The notes under the pieces are model-generated. The model worked only from the letters and a program-made list of their open reading frames with translations. It had not been told where the DNA came from and searched no databases. Below are positions 1 to 19,386 of a DNA stretch of 64,000 nt, piece after piece (position 1 is the stretch's first letter; every line of letters begins with the position of its first letter). Location of the stretch: NCBI GenBank assembly GCA_965112735.1, contig OZ218954.1, positions 3,100,001-3,164,000 on the forward strand, in the 5' to 3' direction. Position numbers and translations under genes: made by a program. Origin of the DNA: Phaeosaccion multiseriatum. Taxonomy: Eukaryota > Ochrophyta, other classes.

Positions 1-77
1 TTCTCATCCTTTCCTCCTTCCCTCCCTCCCTCCCTTCCCCACTCCTTCCAACCCGCCCTCATCCTCGCTCTCCATAC

Positions 78-3000
78 TCAATGAAACTTCTTGCCACTCT
101 TGGCCATGTCGACAATCATCTGACACGGCTGAAACTGTTGCCCATACTTCTCCGCGAAGCCCTGCATCATGTCGCAGTACTTGTCCATGCCAATCACATC
201 CAACATCCGGAAGGGTCCTCCATAAAAGGGTGGGAAGCCTGTCGCAAACACGGCTCCAATGTCTCCATCGGTAGGCGACTCAATAATGCCTTCTTGCAGG
301 CAAAGCACAGCTTCGTTGACCCATCGACACATGAGACGGTTTTGCACGTCCTCGTCGGACAGTTTCAGGTCCTCTCCCTTGTAACTGTCAATGATGGCCA
401 AGGCCTCGGGATTGATGGCCTGTAACGGGAGGGAGGAAGAGAAGCCAATCTGAGTGAGTATGCAGACGCGTGTGAGAGGGAAGACATACGGGTTCTCTGC
501 GAGGGAGAAGGAAGAAGGCAACCACAACACCATCGTAGCCCGCTCTTCCTCCCTCCCTCCCTCCCCCTCCCCCCCCCCCACCTACCTTCTTGCCCTTGCC
601 CTTGGCCGGATACGTGTAAAAGCCCTTGCCGGACTTGACTCCAAGCAACCCTTTGTCCACCATGCTGCTCATCACCTCAGTTGGGCCCCCCTCCATCCTG
701 ATACCCATGTCCGCCCCCTTGAGGTAGAGCTGGACCTTGTTGGCCACGTCCATCCCGACAAAGTCTGCAAGGCTCATGGGGCCCATGGGGAGTCCGTAGG
801 CCTTCATTAGCTTATCCAGCTGAGACGCAGGGAGAGAGGTAGGAGAGAAAGAGGAGAAAAAAGGGGAGAGAGGCAGATAGAGAGAGGGTGGAGAGAAAGT
901 GGGAGAGAGATAAAGTGGAATAGAGAGAGATGGAGAGAAAGTGGGATAGAGAGAGAGGGAGGAAGAGAGACAAAGAGTGAGGGATAAGGATGGTGAGTGA
1001 GTGAGAAAGAGCAACGCACATACGCACTTCCACACAGATGCAGACACGCGCAAGAGCAGAGCACGGGCCCAAAAGAAATGCCTAGAGTGAGGTTAGAGGT
1101 TGGAAGGAGCGACGAAACAGTCCCCACTACCTTCCTTCCTTCCTGCCTCCCTCCCTCCCTCCCTCCCTCCCTCCCTCCCTCCCTCCCTCCCTCCCTCCTC
1201 TCTTACATGTCCCCACTTCCTCCCTCCCTCCCTCCCTCCCTCCTCTCTTACATGTCCCCACTTCCTCCCTCCCTCCCTCCTTCCCCTCCCTCCCTCCCTC
1301 CCTCCCTCCCTCCCTCCCTCCCTCCTCTCTTACATGTCCCCACTTCCTCCCTCCCTCCCTCCTTCCCCTCCCTCCATCCCTCCCTCCCTCCTCTCTTACC
1401 TTCTCGGGATTGACCCCATCCCTCACCAAAGCACATGCCTCCACAAGGAAAGGCCCCAGGCAGCGATTGACGTAGAAGCCGGGCACATCCTTCACAACAA
1501 TGACGACCTGAGAAGAGAGGAGGGGGAGAGAGGGAGGGGGGGAGGGAGAGCATGAGAGAGCAGAAATGTTTTGTTATCGACTTCAATTGGCGCAAAAACT
1601 GTAGAGCAGCAAGGAGAGGTGCGGCTCAATGCCGTTACAAACACAAGACCACTCCATCCCTCCATCCCTCCGCCCCCCCGCCCCCAACCCCTCCCCTCCA
1701 CTCCCCTCCACTCCCCTCCCATCCCCACCAACTTGCCTTCCCCTGACGGTTCCCCACATCCACCGCCTGCATGCACGCCTCCTTGGATGACCCCGCATGA
1801 GGAATCACCTCGAGCAGAGGCATCTTGGGTACAGGTGAAAAGTAGTGCATGCCCACCACATTCTCCGGCCGCTGAGCACCCTTGGCAATGTCGGCGATGG
1901 GGATGGCGCTGGTGTTGGTGGCAAACACGCAGTCTTGTCTCAGGAACGGCTCTGCCTGCTGGATCACCTGTGTTATTATTGATTGGGAGCGGCCAGCACA
2001 GCAGGACGGAGAGAGGAGAGGGGGAGAGAGGGAGGGAGAGGGAAGACTGTTAAGCGGCAGTGGGGAGAAAGTAGGGCCTACCTCCCTCCCTCCCTCCCCA
2101 TACGCCTCTAACTAACCTTATGCTTAAGGTCCAGAATCTCCGGCACAGCTTCAATCACCATATCCGCGTGCTTGAAATGCCGCTGCCACAGCTCTCCTCC
2201 TCCTCCTCCTCCTCCCTCCCCCCCATCTCCGTCTGTGAGTGCCACGACTCTCGAGCTCATGAGGTCGGCGTCGTGTAAGGACATGTGTCGCCGCCTGAGC
2301 TTCTCTTGGAGGTGTTTGGTGATGGTCCCTACGCCCTTGGCCACTGACTCGTCGTCTCGGTCCTTCAGCAGGACCTGGTAAAGGGTGTCAGGACAGAGGG
2401 GTGTCCCGGGGTGCCAGGACAGAGGTCAGGACAGAGAGTGTCAGGACAGTGTCAGGAAAGAGAGTGTCAGGACAGAGAGTGTCAGGACAGAGAGTGTCAG
2501 GAGAGAGAGTGTCAGGACAGAGGGTGTCAGGATAGAGAGTGTCAGGACAGAGAGTGTCAGGACAGAGAGTGTCAGGACAGAGAGTGTCAGGACAGAGAGC
2601 ATCAGGACAGAGAGTGTCAGGACAGAGAGTGTCAGGACAGAGGGTGTCAGGACAGAGAGTATCAGGACAGAGGGTGTCAGGACAGAGAGTGTCAGGACAG
2701 AGGGTGTCAGGACAGAGGGTGTCTCAGGATAAGAGAGTGTGAGGTGTGAGGTGTGAGGCACAAAGTGTCGGGGTATCCACCCATCCGCTACCATCCCCCA
2801 CCTTGAGGCCTTTTGCAGCAGACACTTGAGCGATGCCCGCTCCCATGAGGCCAGCACCAAGGACGGCAACGGTGTCCACTCTGGACGAGAGGGAGGGGGG
2901 GAAGGAGGAGGAGGAGGAGGAGGAGGAGGAGGAGGAGGAGGAGGAGGAGGAGGAGGAGGAGAGTGGTGGTGGTGAGTCCTGCGCATATCACAGGGCCTAA

Positions 3001-6000
3001 GGGGGCAAGGCAAAGTACCAATACGCTTGAGGGCACACTGACGATCCTGTATCACCAACTGTCGCTCCCACTATTGCCCCACCACACCACATCGCATCAG
3101 CCTTCCCCTCCTCCTGCTCCTCCGTCGTACCTCCCTCCCTCACCTCTGGTCCTTGGCAGGCTGCCCGAAGCGATTCTTCTTGAGTGCGTTGGAGCCATCG
3201 AAGAGACCAATGAGGGCAGCCGAGACCGGCGTGGCCGCCATCTCACTGAAGCGCTGTGACTCATACTCCAGAGCTTTAGGTCGATCGTTCAGCTCCAGGC
3301 CCTTCTTGACACAGTCGATGATGGCCCAGGGGCTGGGGTAGTGATTGCCGGCTGAAGAGGCCACCTTTGTGTGTGTGCGCGCGTGCGTGTGAGTGTGTGT
3401 GTTTGGGTGTACGTGTGTGTGTGAGACAGAGAGAGCGTGTGTGTGCGTGTATGCGTGTGTGTGCATATTCGTGTGTGTGCGTATGTGCGTGTGATGTGCC
3501 CACCCACTCAACCCCACACCTGTTGACTCATCTACCCACCCACTCACACACTCACCTTGTCCTTCACCTTCTTCCACATCACGTGTCTCCCCACGGGGTT
3601 GTCTTCAATGGCCTTGTTCATGACGCTCTTCTTCTTTCTCTTGATCTTACGGGCCCCAGAGGCAAGTTCAGAAGCGGCCAACACCGCCGCGCCCTCCAAC
3701 CCATTGACATCCACCACCTTCAACAACCCGGGGGGGGGGGTGGGGGGGGGGGGGGGGGGGGGTCAAGTCAACGGGGGTCAAAGGTGGACACGGGATGAAG
3801 GAAGAATGTGCATACAAGAACTTGATTCCTGTAAGTCAATAAAGTTCCCCACCTCCTTACCTGATCCACTAGCCCCATCTTCCGGGCCTTGTCGGGCCTG
3901 ATGTCCTTGCCTGTCCAGAGTCGATAAGAGATCGAGAAAAGAGAGATGCAGGTAGGTCGGCAGGTAGGCGGGTAGGTAGGTAGGAAGAAAGGGAGGGAAG
4001 GAAAGGTGGGCGGCCAGGTGACGGAGAGACAGGGGAAGGCAGGTGGGAGAGCGCGAGGGTGGATGGGAGCGTTGAGAAACAGTGAACACTCCCAAAGAGA
4101 CAGACCGACCGACTTACACAAGCAGGTAGAAACAACACAAACTGGGCGCTTCCCTTGAACTTCGAGACATATAACCACGTCATGCAATATCTAATAAACT
4201 GAAACTGAAACTCAATAGAAAAAAGGTTTCTCCTCACCCGTGAGCATCATGTCAAGCGCGCCCTGCAGCCCCACAAGCTCGGGCAGGAATTGGGTACCCC
4301 CCCAACCGGGAAGCAGCCCAAGTTTCACCTGTGAGGTGGGTATGGGTAGGTGTGTGGGTATCGCATAGAGAGAGAGGGAGAGGGGGAGAGGGGGAGAGGG
4401 ACAGGGTTAGGGAGAGAGAGATGGAGCGCGAGATGGTGCGTGTGAGAGAGGTGAGAGAGAGCGAGAGGGTATCACAAAATATTACATACGTAATACTACG
4501 CACCTCTGGCAGCCCCAGCTTGGTCTTGGGGCTGGTGGTGGCGATGCGGTAATCGCAGTGGAGGGCCCACTCAAGTCCGCCCCCCAGACATGCCCCGTTG
4601 ATTGCGGCCACCACAGGGACGCCCTTGCCGGACACCTTGTCAAAGAGCTTGTGTCCGTTCAGGCACACCTGTTGGTGATATAGAATGGACGGTACAGATG
4701 TGTGATTGATTTGTATTCAAAGGCAATGTAACACGGAACGGGGGGAGTGACGGGGTGGGGTGGGTGAGAAATCAATCACATATCACATGTCACGGATGGC
4801 ACCGCACAGCGGTACAAGTACGAAAGGGTTAACAGAGGATTCAAGCACATGCACTTTCTCACTCACGCACTCAGTCAGTCTCTCAGTCACTCGCCCACTC
4901 ACTCACTCACCCACTCACACACTCACTCACTCACTCACTCACTCACTCACTCACTCACTCACTCACTCACTCACTCACGCACTCCGTCACTCCTCACTCA
5001 CTCACTCACTCACTCACTCACTCACTCACTCACTCACTCACTCACGCACTCAAGTCACTTCTCACTCACTCACTCACTCACTCAGGGAGTCCAGTCAGTA
5101 AGTAACAAAGTTTTTTCCCTCCTCCCCTCCCTCTCTCTCTCTCTCTCCCTGCCTGTATCACCAAGACACTCACATCCTTAAGCCCGGCCTTGTCCTCCAT
5201 GGACTTGATCATCGAAATGTCCGCTCCTGCAATGAAGTTGTCCGCCTTGCTCGAGATGAACACCACGGCTTTGACATCAGAGCGGGGCTCCACATCCTGG
5301 GCCCAGTACGACTCGAACTCGGCCTGCACACCAACATCGGTTGATTGCATCAGAAGGGTGGGCGGGTGTGTGTGCACGTGTTTGTTTGTGTGTGTGTGTA
5401 CGTGTGTGTGGCGCGGGGGAGAGAGGATCAGAGCATGAGAGATGCGTAAGAAGCGAGAAGGGAAGGGAGGGTCAGGGAAGGGTCGAGAAGGGAGAGATGA
5501 ATCCGAGCATGACATTTGAGTAGAGAGGAGGGGAGGGAGGGTCAAGGCTCAAGGAATGCGTGGAGAGGAGGGGAGGAGGGAGGGGGAAGGGATAAGAATG
5601 GAGGGAAGAAGGGGGAAAGAAGCAGGGCAAGCAAGGTCAAGCGAGCCAAGCAAGGGCACCCACTTACTACGCACACGCACCGTGAGGTCACTGTTGATGA
5701 CATTCATCTTGTCGGGTCCGTTGAGGCGGATGATGGCCACTCCCTCCTTGGTGAGCTCCATCTCCTCGAAGAACTTGTACCGCCTCACTGGGGATGCCTC
5801 CGCCGCAGCGGCCGTTGCTGCAGTTGCCGGCTGGCCTGCTGAGAACTCCCTCCTCGTACTCATCATCTCCTTGACACGATGGGAAGCCTTGTTGGAGCTT
5901 GTGGTTGTGGTGGTGGAGAAAGGCAGGCAGGGGGCGCGCAGTTGCTGTTGCCCCACCTGCTCCCCTAGCTGCTGCTGATGCTGATGCTGCCGCCCCTGGA

Positions 6001-6058
6001 TACAGCGCAAATTCTGCAGGGCGGGTGCGCGCGAGCGCACACGAAGGAGGGCCGCCAT
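78..6058 (-). CDS. HADHA: Mitochondrial trifunctional protein alpha subunit (enoyl-CoA hydratase / 3-hydroxyacyl-CoA dehydrogenase)
   Basis: Bifunctional beta-oxidation enzyme: it hydrates enoyl-CoA and oxidises 3-hydroxyacyl-CoA with NAD+. Thirteen exons join in frame to about 822 aa: 5681-6058, 5174-5323, 4504-4668, 4238-4328, 3861-3910, 3556-3717, 3144-3364, 2802-2880, 2117-2374, 1737-1967, 1400-1507, 586-819, 78-419. The crotonase domain shows FIAGADIS (about residues 156-163) and [10 protein letters not shown] (200-209). The dehydrogenase domain shows the NAD motif GAGLMG (414-419) and catalytic His in MHYFSPV (about 559). The C-terminal domain matches HADHA to the last exon. The basic, Ser/Arg-rich N-terminus and the lack of a peroxisomal C-terminal tripeptide suggest mitochondria (inference). 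ATG at 6058 is the first in frame. Oddities: a GGA-microsatellite Gly run inserted in exon 9, and a GC donor after exon 10. It is divergent from ATP sulfurylase. Function is certain; borders are read by eye. Confidence 0.96.
1141..1400. repeat. (CCCT)n simple repeat
   Basis: Tetranucleotide CCCT tract in HADHA intron 11, broken three times by the phrase CTCTTACATGTCCCCACTT. That makes it a higher-order tandem array of roughly 60-100 bp units. On the sense strand it reads GGGAGGGA just downstream of the donor. Confidence 0.9.
2385..2735. repeat. 15-bp tandem repeat, unit GTGTCAGGACAGAGA
   Basis: About 20 imperfect copies of a 15-bp unit, with single-base variants (GGAGAG, GGATAG, AGAGGG). It fills the acceptor side of HADHA intron 8 (2375-2801). 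Because the gene is on the minus strand, its sense orientation here is CTCTGTCCTGACAC. The unit is a multiple of three, which explains an apparent VSGQR-repeat open frame that is not a gene. The same word recurs near 28834, 52690-53040 and 55572-55905. Confidence 0.95.
4669..5173 (-). other. HADHA intron 2 with inverted terminal words
   Basis: Intron 2 carries GTTGGTGATATAG at 4671-4683, flush with its acceptor, and CCTGTATCACCAAG at 5152-5165, a few bases inside its donor. The two are near-perfect inverted repeats. Between them lies a (CTCA)n tract of about 230 bp (4855-5090). This is the same inverted arrangement as in ATP sulfurylase intron 6. Confidence 0.75.
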
Positions 6059-6776
6059 GCTCGAGGGAAGGAGCCGCACCCAAAGAGAGAAGAGAAGGTT
6101 TGGTGGAGAGGGTGGGAGGTTGAAGTTCAACGGTGAAAAAAAAAGAGCCCCGCTTCCTTGAGACCGCGAGTCCTCACACAGGAGGCGGGTGTGCAGCAGT
6201 ACCACCTAACCAGCGCTTTTCTTTGCTTTGCACTGCTCCTTTGAGAGAGAAAGGCGCTTCTTTTTAAAAAAAGGGGGTCTTCGCTGCCTTCCTCGATCGA
6301 CATCATATATCGATAGCCTCGATATTACAGCATATCGATGGCTTCCACATAGATATCGATGTGGTGAATCGACGGCTCTCCTTAATTTTTCCTCACACGG
6401 CCACCTTTTAAGGTAAGAGAAGGTAAAGAGGAGAGGAAGAGGGCTTCGTGGACACGGGGAGGGGGTACCGAAGAGGATGAAGGGGTGTTGGGCTCGAGTT
6501 TGACTGGCTCCACTGCCCTTTAGTTGCGTGGAAGCTCTCCCTCCAAAAATGGGGGACGTACGTTGCATATTTTGAGACGCCAGCAGGGCTCCTCCTCCTC
6601 CTCCTCCTCCTCCCTCTCTCCTTTCCCTGCCTGGTTCGCAACCCAAATACACACAGAAACGACGCAACACATAGCTTACACACACCCTCCGTCCCTCTTC
6701 CTCCCGCCGTCTCCTTTTGTCACCACTGCCCTCCTCCACGCCTGAAGTCCCTTTGTCCAAGGATCTCACCAGCAGT
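6059..6776. promoter_or_regulatory. Divergent promoter region between HADHA and ATP sulfurylase
   Basis: 718 bp between two opposed start codons, with no credible gene. It holds three copies of ATATCGAT (6307-6314, 6332-6339, 6353-6360) among other CGAT words at 6290-6375. The third sits in a near-palindrome, CCACATAGATATCGATGTGG. A CTC microsatellite lies at 6591-6614. No TATA box or initiator could be assigned with confidence, so promoter function is inferred from position. Confidence 0.5.
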
Positions 6777-10224
<3,448 letters not shown>

Positions 10225-11383
10225 AGCTTGAAAACTTTTTTGGGGAAGGAGAAAGGAGAAGAGAGATGGGGTTGGGTTCGAGAGAGAGAAGAGGGGTTGG
10301 AGGTATGTATGTCTGTCTGGCTGTCTTCCTGCCTGGCTGTCTGCCTGTCTGCCTGCCTGCCTGCCTGCCATCCATCCATCGCGCTCAGCTACTACTCTGG
10401 GCGAGAAGCGAGCCTTGGCTTGGGGGTGGGTGGCGACGGTGCTGCTTCTTAAATTAAAAAGCAGTTTAAGACGAGCAAGCAAGCAAATCGAGAGATAGAC
10501 AGAGAGAGAGAAAGAGAGAGAGAGACGTGAGTACCCCGTCTGTGCGTTGTGGTCCCTTGTGGGGGGTGGGGGTGTCTGTCTACTTAATAGAAACATAGAG
10601 GGTGAGAGAGAGGATAGGGCTGAATTAAAATGTGACTACTTCACACACACTGGCACGGCACGGGACGTCAGACCCTGACCCTTTGGAGTGGGCACAGAAG
10701 GTTCGATATGGATCCCCATTTATGGTGTTCGAAATTGATAAGGTCTCATGAACTGAAAACTGAAAACTGGCACAGCACATGCCTGGCCCAAATCGCGGCT
10801 GACACCGGCTGACGCGCGGTACGAGGTCGCAGACCACGTAAGGGGGTCGAACACACACGCACACGCACACACACGCACACGCACACACACGCACACGCAC
10901 GCACAAGCAGTCACAAGGACGCACGCGCACACACGCTTGAGAGGATGAGGAGAGTCAGTGGACCACGTGCGTCCCTTTCACGTCCCCTTGTGAAGGGGGG
11001 GTACACAATTCGAGGCCTTGGGGCATACTTCAAAGTTGCTGCGGAGTGCGGAGTGGGTGGGTAGGAAGGAGAGAAGTGCTCCCAAAACAGACAAAAAAAG
11101 GCGTTTCGGACGTTACATCGGAAGACTTTTTCACGCTCCCGCTCCCTGAGGGAAAAAAAAACCTCAAAGCCTTCTGAGGTGCACATCAGTAGTCCTAGGT
11201 GAAGAGTGGCCCCATTCCTACCTTTACTAAGTAACGGCGTCGGCTGCCCCAGCAAAACCCGCACGGAAGGTAAGACTCCTCGCGGCTTTCAGTCAAGACT
11301 CCGTCTCATGCCTTGCGCCTTCCGCCCTCATCGCAGCTCATCTCCTCCTCCTCTTTGCGTCAACAGCTTAAGCCGAATTCACC
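10225..11383. other. Intergenic region after ATP sulfurylase
   Basis: No supported gene. It contains a GA-rich stretch, CTGCCTGCCTGC and TCCATCCATC runs (10317-10380), a CA/CGCACACA tract (10853-10905) and one copy of the AACTGAAAACTGAAAACTG word (10748-10769). The last few hundred bases are presumably the 5' region of the metalloprotease gene. Confidence 0.6.
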
Positions 11384-16571
<5,188 letters not shown>

Positions 16572-18636
16572 AGACAGAGAGAGAGCTCTTGAGGAGGGAG
16601 GGAGCGAGGCCTCAAGTCCGTCATGCACGCACCCATCCCGTGCGTACACGAAGGCATGACGACGGTATGAGGGGCGCCCGCGTACAGCAAGGCGGGGCGA
16701 AATGCAGTGCGCACAAAGGAGGCAAGAAGTGGGCTCCGAGAGAGACGAGAGACGAAAGACTGGATCACTTGTTGAGGCGCCGGTAGTTCGGGCCCCTTCC
16801 TCCTCCCTCCCACTCTCTCGGTCGTGTGACGATGTATATGTGTTACGTGTTTTCATGTGTTATTTGTCCGTGGTGAGGAAAGAAACAAAGTGAATTGTGT
16901 GTATACAGTCTCAAGTGATGTGTATACCTGTGTGTGTGCGTGCGTGTGTGCATGTGTGTGTGCATGTGTATGTGCGCGTGCGTGTGTGTGTGTGTGTTGG
17001 GTGGAGTCAGTGAGTAAGTGAATGCGCGGTTGGTGAGGGTTGAATGGGTGAGGTCCACAACCTTGTGTCGTGAACAACCCACATACGTCCTCCTCAATCA
17101 TCCTCACTTAAGACGTACTTACCACTTACGCCCCCTCAAACGGTCAGTCTCCCTCTCGATTGGCATCAATCATGCGTTGTACAGTAGGATCGGGAGTGAA
17201 GGGGTGAACGACCAAGCAAGGGGCTTTTCTGTCTCCTCCTCGGTACTGACATCAATCAGTCACGAAGGGGACGTTTCAGTCTCGACGACTGAGATACCCG
17301 TATATTTCCAAGCAAAGATGGGCTCTCGACGTTCAAAGTGTAATATTGTAATATAAGTCAAAGGGACATGCGCACGCACGCACGCACGCCACGCACGCAC
17401 ACACACACATGCAAGAGTAGAGCAGACTTGTTCCTCCCCTATCGGACTTCGACCCCGTTGAAAGAAGGGGGAGGGGCGCTTGTGGCGAGCCTCCGCCGAC
17501 CACACTCAAAGGGAATCGTTCGCGAGACTTTCGGGGCCACTGGGGTTTTTGACTTGACGACTTGAATGTGCCTTCTTTCTTCTTTCAACCACCCCCAGAT
17601 GCTGATTCAGTTTCTTAGGTGATTCCTATTAAGTCAATAAAGTTCCCCCAGATGCTGAGGAGGCACAGGGCGGCTGGGGGGGGGGTTTCGGTCGCTGTTT
17701 GCATCCTCCTCCCTTCCTTCCGCTCTCACAGCTTCCTACGGTATAGCGATGCTATGGTCCTCGCTCTCTCTCCTCCGCCCCGTCGCCTTGCTGCCGCTAC
17801 TGCCGTATCACCAACTGCTGCTTGTATCACCAACTGCTACAATCATCGCCGCTTCCTCGACTTGATGGAAATCGACATGGATATCAGCTCTCAGCTTCCG
17901 CTGGCGCCAGCCCTCCAGCTTCCAATTCGGAGACGCAGAACCTTGCCCGATTAAGTTCTCAGACTGCAGAACCTTGCCCGATCAGTTCTGAGACTGCAGA
18001 ACCTTGCCCGATCATGGGCCGCCCCCAGAGTGTGTGTGGTGAAGTGGAGAGGAAAGATAACCCATCCCAACCATTGAAGAAGGAAGACCGACGTCCATGC
18101 TGCCACCGTGTGGTTAGTGCGCTTCACTTCGTCAATGGTGCCCTGTAACAATCCTCCTGTGCTTACATGCACATCGTGTAGGCTTCCGTAGGCACCTGAA
18201 GGTATCTGTAGGCACTGAAGGGACCGTAGGCTTCCTTAGGCATCTTGGCAACAGAGGAAGAGGGAGGTGGGATCATCCGTGGCTCGGTGCCTTACTGCTG
18301 AGTCCCGGCCTCCTCTTCGTCACCCTCCACGTCCTCCGTCCTCCTCCTGCCGGTGCTGTTGTATCACTGCTGTATCGCTGCTGCGGCGCAGCGTCCGACT
18401 GTCGAAGGAGAGGGTGGCCCGGGGGGGACTCCAACCCTGCTTCTCGGGACCGTACCCCTCCCCTCCCCACGCCCCATGTGTGTGTGTGTGTGTGTGTGGG
18501 TCTACTTTTTGATCTCAGCTCCCATATGCCTCCACCAGAAGGAGGTCCCACCTGCCAGCAGGAGGTGGCAGCCTGCACGAAATGTATCAATGTGTCCATG
18601 GCGCATGACTCACCACTCATCATTCATCATCTATCA
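16572..18636. other. Gene-poor spacer with short repeats
   Basis: No gene could be supported in these 2 kb between two converging genes. Items seen: (GT)n at 16930-17000; a segment around 17621-17648 containing AAGTCAATAAAGTTCCCC that also occurs at 3825-3853; two tandem GTATCACCAACTGCT words at 17804-17840; three roughly 28-bp copies of a CAGAACCTTGCCCGAT-containing unit (17938-18015); and a GTAGGCTTCC / GTAGGCACTGAAGG repeat cluster (18178-18240). Confidence 0.6.
17938..18015. repeat. Three-copy tandem repeat, about 28 bp
   Basis: CAGAACCTTGCCCGAT followed by a variable (A)AGTTCTNAGACTG, three times in succession. It is non-coding and of unknown origin. Confidence 0.8.
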
Positions 18637-18850
18637 TCACAATTGTCGACGACGACGGCTTTCACGCTCGTGCATGGCGGCCTCAATCTCCTCCTGTATT
18701 GACACGAGGAACATGTGGGCTGCGGGCTTGGAGGCGGCACTCCAGTTGTGCAGGTGGTCACTGAGGCCTCGGTGTGCCACCGACTGCTCCAAGAGAGGAA
18801 TGTAGCTGCATGCAGATGACGACGATGACGACGACGATGACGATGATGAC

Positions 18851-18943
<93 letters not shown>

Positions 18944-19297
18944 GCAGACATTGCACCACCAGACCCAGATCCACCGGACGCGCCAGGCCCTGCCTCACCA
19001 CCACTCCCTTCACTGCGTTGGTCACTTTCTTCACCGCTCCGTTGGTGAGTACGGTGTTCACTACTCCGTGGGCTGCTTCGTTGGCGCTGGCAGCTTTGCC
19101 ACATCCTGAGGTGAGCAAGCAAGAAAGAAGAAAGATAGATAGATAGATAGATAGGTAGGTAGATTGACATACGAGATAAATAGAAGGATAGACAGACGGA
19201 CAGACAAACAGACAAACAGACACAGACAGACCGACAGACCGACAGACAGACAGATAGACACACGACACACACACAGACAGACAGACAGACAGACAGC

Positions 19298-19386
<89 letters not shown>

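Noticed and set aside
2385-2735. Possible CRISPR-like or coding VSGQR repeat array
   Set aside because: Repeats are head-to-tail without spacers and lie in a eukaryotic intron. The frame exists only because the unit is 15 bp.
17619-18148. Short plus-strand frames in the 16.6-18.6 kb spacer
   Set aside because: Composition follows tandem repeats and GTATCACCAACTGCT words; no conserved motif or splice continuity.
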